A stretch of 64,000 bases of DNA from Viola odorata (taxonomy: Eukaryota > Streptophyta > Magnoliopsida > Malpighiales > Violaceae): assembly GCA_963691705.1 (NCBI GenBank), contig OY829540.1, forward strand, positions 72,526,367 to 72,590,366, given 5' to 3'. Shown one piece after another: positions 22,324 through 33,622 of this stretch. The first letter of the stretch is position 1. Each line of letters starts with the position of its first letter. A program made the translations under genes and the position numbers. The notes under the pieces were generated by a model. The model was not told where the DNA came from. It saw only the letters and a program-made list of their open reading frames with translations, and made no database searches.

Positions 22324-25227
22324 ATGGAGAGAGATTTTATGGGTCTGAGCTCAAAAGAGCCATTAGCTGTGGTGAAGGAGGAGGTGACCATTGTTTCTGA
22401 AGGATTCAAAGACATGGGTATATTTGTTTCTTCATATATGTAGCTTTTTGTTACTTAATAATGCAAAATTCAAATACTTTTTTGCTGTTTTTGATGATTT
22501 GGTATTTAATTAGTTGTCCTGTTCTCTGCTCTGTTTTTACAATTTGTACTTAATTTTTTTAATGCCTGCTCGCTGCTGAACTGTGGTATTATTTGAATTT
22601 AGCAAATAAGAAAGGATTGCCTTTTGTTTATAGTTTTGATTAATCAGATGATAATTGCAATTTTTCTTTATATAAAAAAAAGTGCTTTAATTCTGTCTTG
22701 TTCTTTCATCATTCTTTAAAGTTGGATTCTTTTACTTATGAACTTGTTTTATGAATGGAAACTTGTCATTATATGTTTAGTCTTATTCAGTGTGCCTATT
22801 TGACATTATGTAACATGTTTCTATTCTTGCTGCAAATACATATGCCATATCTGGATTTATATGCTATGAAGTTTGAATCTTTCTTGTATTACTTGTTGAA
22901 TACTACAGTAATTACTTGGTTGGTTTTAGACTTTAAAAAATTCTATGTTGGTTCTTTTGTTGGAATTGTAGGATTCCTTAAAGGTTCAGCCGTTCAGTGG
23001 CCCTTTACCAACAGGGTCTCTGCCTTTTCTTATCCAAATTCTTTCAAGTTTGCTCAAGAAGATAAGACCAAAATTGGACCCGATTCCATGGCATCACCTG
23101 GATTCATGTCTCTCTCATCTTCAGATGCATACGCTGCCTCTCAAAGACGCTTAGTGCCTGAAACTGAAACCCAGGTGTGAATTTTATCCCTCGCTTCTGT
23201 GCTTTTGTTCTTATTAAGCTGTTGTGTAGATGTTTGATGGACGTTTCTTGTTTCTTTGCGCGAACAACTTTTAACCATTGCTTTCATTCTTTGTTTAAAA
23301 TCAGCCCAATTATCTTTTCCTAGGTGATTTTTTGAGAAGTCCTAATGTTTATTGGTGTCGATTGATATCCTTATTTTCTTCCTTTGGTTTTTATCGTATA
23401 GAAACTATTCAATCAAGAAAGGAACAATGGTTCTCCTTTTCCACCGAATGCTTACCCCATGCAACAGGGGCATTCTATGCATCGTCCTCATGATGTTAAG
23501 ATGTTTCCAGTGTCCAACCATGCAATGCCAGTTTCTATGGGCAACCCTTTCTTCAAGAATCATTATGCAACTCCAGGCCAGAATATGACCTGCACTGCTG
23601 TGAAGCCACAACCGCTTGGAGGAGTTCCTGTAACTATGCCGCATTCAATTATCCCTACCATTGGTTCTGTTGCTGCGATATCAGAGTCATGGTAATATAT
23701 ATACAACTTTATCTGACTATGAAATAACTGTGTTTGAATGCGGACGTCTTCAGTACATGAATTTTGAATTAAAATGTGTTTTGGCGAACAGCACAAAAGC
23801 ATCTGGATCTTTTCCCCAGCTGACCATCTTTTATGCGGGAACTGTGAATGTTTTTGATGACATCTCTCCTGAAAAGGTTTACTCCCATCCTTCCAAAATT
23901 GCATGCTGTGGTGGTTCTATTTCCTCATTGGGAAATGATGAACTTAATAGTTTCATTTGGTAATCACATCCAGGCTCAGGCTATCATGTTCTTGGCTGGG
24001 AAAGGGGCTACGAGACCCTCTAATGTCACCCAACCAAAAGTTCAAACACCGGCACCTAGCTCAAAGCCAGCAGCGGCTGATGTTAGTCCCATGAACCAGT
24101 CAACCACTACACCACCTTGCTCTCGTCTCTCAAGCCCTTTATCTGTATCCTCACAGACTGGTGTTCAGTCAGGGAGTGGGTCTACTAACACTGAGGAAAT
24201 CATGGCAGCAAAAACCACTGGTGTTGCAACCACTCCTGTTAGCAAACCCGAGCCGCAAAAAGCAGCAGCTATGTTGCCATCTGGTATGATCTTGTTTCCC
24301 TTAACGTATCTAATATTGTCACAATGAAACAATATCTGTTCACCGTAGCTCTTAGTATCTAGCTCATTCATTTTAGAACCCTCAACACAGCATAGATATC
24401 TGCTGTGTATAATTTATTAATTAATGTTCAACTTTGTGTGCAGCATCTGCTATCCCCCAGGCTCGAAAAGCATCTCTTGCTCGGTTTTTAGAGAAGCGCA
24501 AAGACAGGTAAGCTGTCATATAATCAGATCAAACTGAGTAGATATGTTCTTTACTATTTAGTTCTGCTATATCTATTAAGTCTCCTAATTATGGATAGCT
24601 CTGCTACTTATAATTCTTTCAGAATAATTTAGCACTGTGATAGTTATAGCTTTATATCTCCTAAGTTTATTGTCTACGTCACATGATTTGGCATATTTGA
24701 TAGTTTGTATGTACCAGCAGAATAACCAGTCGTAGAAACTTGATTCGCAAAGCTGTAGACCTCAAATCCCACCTTAAATAGCTTTTAAGCTTTTACTCTT
24801 GCAGATCATTAGGCCCACTGTTTTCCTTTTAAGGTCGTCCTGGTTTACAATCAAGTCAGCTTCTCACTGCATGCAATTTGATTAAGTTTATATTTTCTAG
24901 GACCGCGTCTAAATTCATAACAAATAAATAAAGACTTTAATCAACTGTATGAAGTGCACTAATTGACATGAAAGTTTCCTACTGTTGGCCCTCTTAATCC
25001 TAGAATACTCCCTACAAAAATGGCTTCCGGCTTCTGTATACTTATAGAGGGGTAGAGAATTATATGTGTTACGGTAGACAAGGAAGGCTAGATTTTGGTT
25101 TAGTGGTTCAACTAAGGCTGAAGCTTTAATTAAGGCCTTTATTTGTGCATGTAGGGTGATGAGTGTTGCACCATACAACAGCTTCAGCAAGAAATCTCCA
25201 GAACTTGGCGCCTTAGAGTCCAAGTGA
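22324..25227 (+). CDS. JAZ3/TIFY6-type jasmonate repressor
   Basis: Seven exons join in consistent phase: 22324-22417, 22972-23174, 23402-23691, 23792-23876, 23974-24283, 24444-24507 and 25155-25227, giving 372 aa. The N-terminus 'MERDFMGLSSKEPLAVVKEE' is characteristic of the JAZ3/4/9 subgroup. The TIFY motif 'TIFYAGTVNVFDDISPEKAQ' begins at residue 207 and would bind NINJA and mediate dimerisation. The Jas motif 'ARKASLARFLEKRKDR' starts at about residue 334 and continues in the last exon as 'VMSVAPYN', which supplies the conserved PY. JAZ proteins repress MYC factors in the nucleus and are degraded by SCF-COI1 when jasmonoyl-isoleucine is present. The 647-nt intron splitting the Jas motif is the conserved Jas intron. 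G-boxes lie upstream. Confidence 0.9.
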
Positions 25228-25530
25228 ACGATTTTTTTCTGCCAGCATTGATTTGTTCTCTCAAGAAGCACGGAGAGCGTGAAGCCAAATTAGAAGGTTA
25301 CATTATTGCAAATTTTATGTACTCGGTTAAAGATGCAAGCACGATTATTTCTCGCCTAAAATAATCATAAATCATGACAGTTTGATTTCGAAACATAACT
25401 TCTTCCTTTATATACATATAGCTATATAGACTATAGCTCCTCTAGGGTTTTTGCGGCCTACCAGCCAGCTTTTTCCCACCTCTCCTTCCACGCCACATTT
25501 GTTGTGGACATGATCCGATTCTTTGCAACT

Positions 25531-25653
25531 AAGATAATGTTATTAGAGTATATTTTGTAACTATGTAACTTAAGATAATGTTATTAGAGTATATTTTGTA
25601 ACTATGTAACTTAAGATAATGTTATTAGAGTATATTTTGTAACTATGTAACTT
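25531..25653. repeat. Perfect 41-bp tandem triplication
   Basis: Three identical 41-bp units in a row (25531-25571, 25572-25612, 25613-25653), each starting 'aagataatgttattagag' and ending 'ctatgtaactt'. Identity of all units implies recent expansion. It lies about 300 bp after the JAZ stop codon. Confidence 0.95.
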
Positions 25654-25869
25654 CCGCTGCATTGTGGAAATACTATCAATCTTATGTTATATATAAGTAA
25701 GCATCATTATCCATTTCTTGTCGATCTTTTTCATATATTCGAAAAAAGTAATGAAAAGCTTTTGATTTATTATCACCTGATGTTGGATTTTGAATTCTTA
25801 TAAAGGCAATGAGTACATGAATCTAGTTGTTGTTTTCTTACAAAATTCTTGGTCATGAATTTGTGGTCC

Positions 25870-26400
25870 CTGACTAGAATATCGAGACGTGAACTCGTAG
25901 GAGACGAGTCGAAATGTTGAACCACCACCTTGAAGGATTTAGCGAAACGAAGATCCGTTCTAGCAGCAGTAGCTTCGTCGATATCCGGAGCATATGGAAC
26001 CGGAACGCAACGAGTAGCAGCAACTCTGATTATGCCTCGAGGATCCCGAGCAGTGCTGGCTATAAAACCTGACCCTGTTTGATTTTAATGCAACCTGAAG
26101 GGTTGGGGTTGCCAACAAGCCTGGGTTTAACAACCTGAAAAGATGTAACTTTCTTTGATCTTCGATGGAAGACCTGAATATTTCTCCTGTTTCTCGGCGA
26201 TCTTTACATTCGATCTGATCTTCGATAGCATTTCTGACATGTTGAGGCACTTTTCGTTTGCTGTACGAGAGTTCGGACTTATCAGAGTTAATCTGCTACC
26301 CAGAACCAGATTCGTACATTTGGAGAATCTGCAACGATTTGGAAGATTCTTCAACTGAGGCACTAGTGAAGAGAAGACCATCATCAGCAAAAATAAATGT
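25870..26400 (-). pseudogene. Decayed LINE fragment (reverse transcriptase + RNase H)
   Basis: On the minus strand the catalytic block FADDG is encoded at 26391-26377, followed in frame by 'LLFTSASVEESSKSLQILQM' and an 'SGQQINSDKSELSYSK' stretch, the typical plant LINE reverse transcriptase order. The next conserved block, 'KYSGLPSKIKES', is in another frame, so at least one frameshift separates them. Immediately downstream (about 26080-25890) an RNase H-like fragment reads 'STARDPRGIIRVAATRCVPV' and 'DEATAARTDLRFAKSF'. The region between reverse transcriptase and RNase H is largely missing. The element is dead and 5'-truncated. It lies between the JAZ and PPR genes. Confidence 0.65.
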
Positions 26401-26697
26401 CTAATTGATTGCTTAGAAAAAAGGCAAAGAAACAAACAACAATCGATCAATCAATCAATGCATAAACTATTTGAGAGAGATTCACACAGATGATAATATT
26501 AATATGTTTCGTTAGTATGAATTAACGGGTCATGAATCGGCTTATATATTTACCATGGTAGGAAAAAAATGAGGGATGAAAGTGTAATTCACTATACCCC
26601 TATAATATTTCTAATATTTTTTTTTTCCTGAACCGAACTTCTATTCAACTACCTTGTTTCACTTTCACCTCTTGTTTTCGGATTATTTTTGTTCAGC

Positions 26698-28899
26698 ATG
26701 AGAGCTTCCATTAAAGCACTACAAAGCTTAAAGTCCCATGTATCAACTTGTATTTCTCTCTTGAAAAACCTCACGAACCAAGGCTTGATCGCTGAAGCGA
26801 CTGCCCTTCATGGCCATTTCATCAAAACAGGTACATCTTCAAATAGATACATAGCCATTAAGCTCTTGATAATGTACCTAAACGATAAGAAACTAGCTGA
26901 AGTTAATGAGATTGTGAAGGAGTTTAATGGGTTTGATGTTACTGTACACAACTGTTTGATCGGCTCCTATGTGAAGTGGGGGGATTTGGACGAAGCTCGT
27001 AAACTGTTCGATGAAATGCCTGAGCGAAACGTGGTCTCTTGGACCACTTTGATTTCGGGGTTTATGAGATATGGGAGGGTGAAAGAATCAATTTGGTTTG
27101 TTGAAAGAAACCCATTTCATCATGTGGTGTCCTGGACCGCAGCAATCAGTGGGTACATACAAAATGGTTTATTCTTTGAAGGTTTGAAGTTATTTCTGAA
27201 GCTTCTTGAGTCAAGTGTTAGACCGAACAATGTTACTTTTATTTCTGTGGTTAAAGCATGTGCAGCGTCGGGTAATTTTAAGTTGGGAATGGGTGTTTTG
27301 GGTTTGATTGTTAAAGTTGGATTTGAAGCTAATCTAGAGGTTTCAAATTCTTTGATCTCATTATTTTTAAGGATGAGAGAATTAAGTCTATGTAGGAGAG
27401 TTTTTGATCAAATGGAGAAAAAAGATGTGATTTCCTGGACAGCAATACTTGACATGTATGTCGAGATGGGTGAGTTGGGAGAAGCAAGAAGAGTCTTTAA
27501 TGACATGCCTGAAAGAAATGTGGTGTCTTGGAGTGTAATGATTGCAAGATATAGTCAGAACGGTTATCCTGAGGAGTCATGGAAACTGTTTCACCAAATG
27601 GTTCATGAAGGATTGAAGCCAAATATTTCTTGTTTCTCTAGTGCTCTAAGTGCATTGGCTTGTCTCAAGGCTCTGAAAGCTGGGATGAACATCCATGCTC
27701 AAGTTGTAAAGATGGGTATTGTAAAGGATGTCTTTATTAGCTGTTCTGTTATTGACTTGTACTGTAAATGTGGAAAAATTATGGACGGACGCGTAGTGTT
27801 TGATTCTGTTTTGGAGAAAAATGTTGTTTCATGGAATACTATGATTAGTGGCTATTGTCTGAATGGGAAAATGGAAGAAGCAAAAGGGTTGTTTGATATC
27901 ATGCCGGTACGTGACAATGTCTCTTGGAGTTGTATGATTTCTGGTTATTTAGAATGTGAACAATTCAACAAGGTGTTTGAAGCATTTAATGGCATGCTTT
28001 TGTTGGGGGAAACTCCAAATAAATCAACATTTACGAGCTTGCTTTGTGCTTGTGCAAGCATAACCTCTTTAGAGAAAGGTAAGGGCCTTCATGGGAAGAC
28101 AATTAAACTGGGGATTCAGTATGAAGTTTTTGTTGGCACTGCTCTTATTGGTATGTATGCGAAGTGTGGGGATATTAAGAGTTCGAGGCAGGTCTTTGCT
28201 AGAATTCCTATGAAGAACGAGTTTTCTTGGACTGTGATGATTCAGGGGCTTGCAGAGAGTGGTTTTGCTGAGGAATCTCTTACTTTGTTTGAAGAGATGA
28301 ACAAAACTACATCAGTTACACCTAATGAGCTTATTCTCTTGTCAGTTCTATTTGCTTGCTCTCACTCTGGATTAGTTGATAAAGGACTCTATTATTTCAA
28401 TTCAATGGATACCGCTTATGGAGTAAAGTGTACGAGTAGACACTATACCTGCATGGTAGATATGCTGTCACGAGCAGGACGTCTCTCTGAAGCTGAAGAG
28501 TTTATTAACTCCATGCCATTTCAACTTCAGACTAATGCAGTTACAGCTTTTTTAAGTGGCTGCAAAACTTACAGAAATGAGGACTTAGCGGAGAGAGCAG
28601 CTAGTAAGCTATTGGCAATGGCAGATAAAAGGTCTTCTGCTTATGTGTTGCTGTCCAATCTCTATGCTTCTGCTGGGAGATGGATGGATGTTTTGAATAT
28701 ACGGAGATCAATGAAGGAAAATGGATTAAAGAAGACCATCGGCTGTAGTTGGGTTGAGGTTAGAAATGAAGTCCATTCCTTTTATGCAGAAGATTCTGCC
28801 CACTTTCAATCAGCTGAAATTTATGGGATTTTAGAGCTTTTAAGGTTTGAAATGCGTGTTCTTCAGAAGCCATTCATGCTCCAGTTTCATGGAAGTTGA
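26698..28899 (+). CDS. PLS-class pentatricopeptide repeat protein (E-type)
   Basis: Intronless 733-aa protein starting at the first ATG (26698, MRASIKALQ). About 15 PPR-type repeats alternate through the protein, seen as 'VVSWTTLISGFMRYGRVKES', 'DVISWTAILDMYVEMGELGE', 'NVVSWNTMISGYCLNGKMEE' and similar. The C-terminus has E and E+-like motifs ('YVLLSNLYASAGRW' and 'GCSWVEVRNEVHSFYAED') but no DYW deaminase domain. Such proteins bind RNA in mitochondria or plastids and act in C-to-U editing, recruiting a DYW partner in trans. The N-terminal ~25 residues are Ser/Lys/Arg-rich with few acids, fitting organelle import. The exact target cannot be read from here. A poly-T and pyrimidine-rich leader precedes it. 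Confidence 0.9.
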   Translation: MRASIKALQSLKSHVSTCISLLKNLTNQGLIAEATALHGHFIKTGTSSNRYIAIKLLIMYLNDKKLAEVNEIVKEFNGFDVTVHNCLIGSYVKWGDLDEARKLFDEMPERNVVSWTTLISGFMRYGRVKESIWFVERNPFHHVVSWTAAISGYIQNGLFFEGLKLFLKLLESSVRPNNVTFISVVKACAASGNFKLGMGVLGLIVKVGFEANLEVSNSLISLFLRMRELSLCRRVFDQMEKKDVISWTAILDMYVEMGELGEARRVFNDMPERNVVSWSVMIARYSQNGYPEESWKLFHQMVHEGLKPNISCFSSALSALACLKALKAGMNIHAQVVKMGIVKDVFISCSVIDLYCKCGKIMDGRVVFDSVLEKNVVSWNTMISGYCLNGKMEEAKGLFDIMPVRDNVSWSCMISGYLECEQFNKVFEAFNGMLLLGETPNKSTFTSLLCACASITSLEKGKGLHGKTIKLGIQYEVFVGTALIGMYAKCGDIKSSRQVFARIPMKNEFSWTVMIQGLAESGFAEESLTLFEEMNKTTSVTPNELILLSVLFACSHSGLVDKGLYYFNSMDTAYGVKCTSRHYTCMVDMLSRAGRLSEAEEFINSMPFQLQTNAVTAFLSGCKTYRNEDLAERAASKLLAMADKRSSAYVLLSNLYASAGRWMDVLNIRRSMKENGLKKTIGCSWVEVRNEVHSFYAEDSAHFQSAEIYGILELLRFEMRVLQKPFMLQFHGS

Positions 28900-29300
28900 G
28901 TGCCTTCTGTATGTTTATGCGGTGATGTAATTGCTGTAACAACTATGTTGTAAGGAGACATATTTTAAGGCATGGTATGAATCTTTCTCTCTCTGTAAGT
29001 TCTTTTCCCCCCTGCTTCAAAAGCAAAATTTCTTCCTAATCATTTTTCCCCCCTCTCCTGCAGTTTCTGGAATATTGAGCATATAAGAACATAGTTGAAT
29101 TCTGTACCCACAATGCTTGCTTAGTGTGTGTTCATAAGGTATGCAATTCTCTTCCTTCCAATGGAAATGTGTTCTCATTTTAAAATGATGTATGCGGAGA
29201 GTTGGTTTGTCATTTATACTTGATATTCTAGGTTCTTGAAACTTTTTTCCCATCAAAACAGAAGCAACAACTAGCTTAGAGACAGTGATTGCACAAAATA
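28900..29300. other. Convergent 3' intergenic region
   Basis: A 400-bp gap between the plus-strand PPR gene and the minus-strand TNL gene, which converge. It should hold both 3' UTRs. No other feature is seen. Confidence 0.5.
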
Positions 29301-32300
29301 TTACATGTCACTGTCTTCACTTTCTGAGTTTTGCTCAGCCATTTCGTCATAATCACTTATGCTGTCCCAATCACTTTCCTCATCAGTATGCCTCCACCTC
29401 CTGGGATCATGTAACTGTATCACATACCAAGGAGAAGTACTTCGTACTCTTTCTTCATTGCTTGACTCAGTTCCCCTCTTGTCCTGCTCTTCTATGATGT
29501 GAATCCCACACTTTTTTACATAATAATTGTTTGTCAACTCCACCAAAATATGAACTTCATCTCCAGGTTCAAAATGGTTTCCTAAATTCCAGTGGCTTAG
29601 CCACAACATATCTTTATCGGCTTTTGGAACTCCATAGAAGGTTGGGATGTAAGTCCATTCTAGATGCTTGGTTTTATTTGTCAAAGTAACAGAATTGTCT
29701 TTCCCTGGCACTTCTTCCAAATCATCGCAGGCATATAAAATGCATAAGCTGAAACGAAAGATTTCATGGTCAACAGCTGGAGGCATATGAAAAGATATTG
29801 AAGAACTGTTGTTTTGGTGGCTGAACCAGTCTGGAACCTCACTCCCTGGAAGAAATACGCTGCATACGCCACTTTCATGCAAAGCCTACATGGTTGGTGG
29901 TCGGCTTTGTAATTAGCAAAGTGAATAAACACAAAAGAGTTATTGGGAAAAATTAAACCAAAATAGATGAGAAATGACCTGGACAGTAGTCTTCGTTTCT
30001 GTGCAGGACAGAGAATTGAACATCTGCACTTCAATGTTTTCCAGGTACTCCAAATTGAACAAACCTAAATTTCTGAGCATTTCTGTGGTTATATTTCCGA
30101 CAGGCTCTAATTTGAAAAAGCCATCGATTTGGGTCAGCTTTTGACAGCCATAAGTCATCAAGTCTAATGATATGGAGGATGAGTCGATATCCCCTGTTGG
30201 CAAATTTCTAATTCTTTCCAGAGATGTGCAGTTTTCTGTCTTCAACAGGCTTACACTTACCGGAAGCTCGGGAAGTGATTGGAGAGTTGTGCACCTGTCT
30301 AATACAAGGGATTCAAGCACAGCGAGGCTGCTGATGCTTAGTGGTAGACCATTAATTGGGTTTCCACTTAGATTCAAGTTCTTCAAAGAGGGTAAGAACC
30401 CAAGATCACTGGGAATGTAGTTATCTGATATCCTGCAATCTTCAAGACTTAACTTTACTATGGAGCTGGGTAGAAAGCCTAGTGAAAAACCAGGTGACCG
30501 CGACTGTCTTCTCGGTCGTAGCCAAGACCAGATGGTTGATTGCCATGTTGATAAACTGAGCTCCTTCAATCCTCTGGTGCTGAAGGAGCGAGTTTGGTTA
30601 ATGGCAGTTCCATCAGCATGTAGCAATCTCAGTGACTTCAACTCCCTTATCCTCTCTGGAATCTCAACAAGATTTACACACCCAGAAACTATAAGTTCTT
30701 CTAGAGATTCCAGCATCCCAACTCCAATTGGAAGTCTCTCGAGACTTTTGCAGTCCTCTAAGTTTAACAATACAAGTCTTTCCAGGTCTCCAATGGATTC
30801 ATCAACCACAACCAAGTTTATGCAATCTTTAAGCAACAATCTCTCGAGCTGAGGCAGTCCTGTGAAAATAGGACTTCTCACAAGACCATGGGAATGACCG
30901 AGGTTAAGTATTTTCAGCTCTCCAAGAAACTGTTAAAAGAAGGTAAGTTAGTTTTGTTTAATAGCAGATTATTGATGGAATCACATGTATGAAGAGAGCA
31001 AGAAGCTGAAGTTCATACCCTAATTCCCTTCCAAACATGTTTCAGATTGCTATAACGCATGTCCAGAACAGTCAATCCCTCCAGGCACAGATCAATTGGT
31101 ATAGAATCCAAAGGAAATCCACGCCAAGACAACCATGCTAAATTTCTAGGAAATACCCCATAGCCACCACCACTAAGCTTCACATAATGAAGATTGAGTA
31201 ACTTCAGCTTCTGCATCTTTGCAAATGAGTTTGCGGAGAAATAATCTATTGCTCCATTCTTTACTTTTTTCCAGGAGAAGAAGCTAAGACGTTGTCTTTT
31301 TTTACTGTTTTCCAAGTTATTTTGCATCAAACCATCACGTGAGTTCCCATGTGCCTTGTGCTTGTCTTCCATCATGAAAGGCAGGTTCAGCTTTAGCCCT
31401 TTGATTGATGCGGTACCCTGCATGAACCAAGGAGTGAGTTGGCACTCTGGCGGTAGGAGGTAATTTATCTGAAACAATAACGAGAGATTATTCACTACTC
31501 CCGGAGTGTCATCTCAATCATTACATCTTACTCGTATAAGTGGTGGAGTCCACCACTGTAAGGAATTAGTTGGCACTCCATGAGTAGGTTATAATCTCTC
31601 AGAAATGAGACATGCCATGTTCTGCTTACACAATTCCATGGCAGGGCATCTTTTTGTTTTCGCGATATTATTTCTTATAAACCTAGGACATCATGTACTT
31701 TCTTACCTTATTTTCTGTTAAAACAGTAAATGCATCCTTATTATCCCACAGTCTACTACGCTTTCCAGGATTTTCAGGTGATTCTTGACGAACAATCTCC
31801 CTTCCCATGTCTCTAAGTAGTGGGTGCATCATCAGCTTCTTGTCTTCATCAATATTTATCAGACATCGATCTTTGAGATTCTCAATCCCTATCCTTGTGC
31901 AAAACTCACAGCCATCTAGTACTGCAACTACGTAATCTATGTTCATTCTAGTAAAGAAACAAGCAATATCTAGGAACAAGTTCTTGTCATGAGCATCTGG
32001 TAATGAGTCATAGCTTATCTTAAGAATCTTTTGAATTTTATTATCTGCTATCTTCTGCAGCTTTTGCAAAGCACTTTCCCACACAGCGACAGGTCTTCCA
32101 GAGAAAGAAGCACCCAAAACTTGCAGAGCTAATGGAAGCCCGTCGCAATGATACACCACATTCTTGGAAAGCTTCTCGTAACCATCTACAGGATGATCCT
32201 GGCCAAAAGCATGCCAGCTAAACAGGTGAAGTGATTCACTAGCACCTAGTTCTTCAACTTTAAACATAAAACTAATCTCACTAGCCTTTAGCAAATGCTC

Positions 32301-33622
32301 ATTCCTCGTTGTTATGATGATTTTACTTCCAGGATAAAACCATTCCCGCATTCCAATTATCGCCTTGAATTGGTCATATTGATCCACGTCATCCAGAATA
32401 AGAAGAACCCTTTTGCAGCAAATAGCATCTTTGATCTTGGTAATCCCTTCACCTACACTATATATCTTGTTCGCTTTCCGCTTCATTATATCTGAAAGGA
32501 GTTGCCTTTGTAGACGAACCAAACCATTAGGTTGCTCTGACATTTCTCTTACACTTGCAAGAAAACTAGTTGCCTCGAAATTGTTGAAGTTTAGATTATA
32601 AACCATCATGGCAATAGTAGTCTTTCCTATGCCACCAATACCATAGATTGTTGCTATGCCAATATCATTTGACCCATCTTGCACCCATGAGTTTATTTTT
32701 TTAACACTATCCTCTATTCCGACTAAACAAGGAGCTACATATAATGCTGTGCGACTCAATTTGCTTCCAACCTCTTTGACAATCTTATGAATAAATTGAG
32801 ATTGGTACCTGCAAATTGTTCAGAAAAGCAACAGAGTACAGAAAACTTCATCTGAAAAGAGAATACAGTGAATAATATGACACAAACTAAGAAACTAGTG
32901 CATCTCATGTCTTAAGTCCTTAGGCAGTTCATCATAGTACATTCCTCTTGAACAAACACACGTTTCATACTAAAACTGTATATTCTTTGTGTTTTTCTTT
33001 AAACTAAGTTATTATAGATTAGATCTTGTATCTACTATATGATGAAACAATCTTGTAGTGAAGGGGATTCTTATTTGTACAAATGGTGTTTCCAACTTGG
33101 AGCGAGCAGGTTGCTTAGGAAATGAGCAGAAACTTTTACATACCCATCTTGTAAAACCATGCCTCCAAGATCAGCAGCTTGTCTTAGAGCTTCTCTCCAC
33201 CCATCCACTCTATGCTTCTCCGCTTTGAATCTCTCTTCATGTTCCAGAAAAGCTTCAGCAAATCTCCCTGTTTGATTCCTGACTTGGGACGGATCGACAT
33301 CAAAGAAAATCGGCAGAACAACATGGCCAACAAGTTTGTTGCGATCCATTATGATCGCAAGTTCGTCGAGGCACCATCTTGAAGAAGCATATTCATCTGA
33401 AAACACCACAATCGACATTTTTGATTCTCTTATTGCTTTAAGGATTTCTGACTCAATGTTCTCTCCTCTCCTAATCTCATCATCATCTCTAAAAGTATTA
33501 AATCCTGCTTCAACCAATGTCTTATACAGGTGATCTGTGAAACTTTTACGAGTATCTGCACCTCTAAAACTCAGAAAGACATGATACCTACATCTAGGCA
33601 TGGAAGAGGATGATGCTTCCAT
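29301..33622 (-). CDS. TIR-NBS-LRR immune receptor (TNL) with C-JID
   Basis: Five exons join in phase: 33622-33144, 32808-31707, 31417-31019, 30929-29979 and 29885-29301, giving 1171 aa. The TIR domain (about residues 9-160) starts '[20 protein letters not shown]' and keeps '[10 protein letters not shown]' with the glutamate that is catalytic in TIR NADases. NB-ARC shows P-loop GIGGIGKTT (about 216), kinase-2 'VLLILDDVD', RNBS-B '[12 protein letters not shown]' and GLPL '[12 protein letters not shown]'. The MHD motif is changed: the sequence is '[15 protein letters not shown]' (about 487-489), Pro replacing Asp. Exons 3-4 hold leucine-rich repeats and exon 5 the post-LRR C-JID domain ('[15 protein letters not shown]'). 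TNLs sense pathogen effectors and act through EDS1. The start is the MEASSSS methionine; the frame extends upstream without an ATG. Confidence 0.9.

Noticed and set aside
24721..24780. Alternative final JAZ exon after 'ccagcag' (ITSRRNLIRK...)
   Set aside because: Phase is acceptable but it lacks the conserved PY of the Jas motif; the exon at 25155 supplies 'VMSVAPYN' and fits the family.
24805..24831. Second alternative JAZ acceptor after 'ttgcag'
   Set aside because: It gives only a few residues and no PY motif.
25531..25653. CRISPR-like array
   Set aside because: The units are contiguous 41-bp tandem repeats without spacers, in a plant genome.
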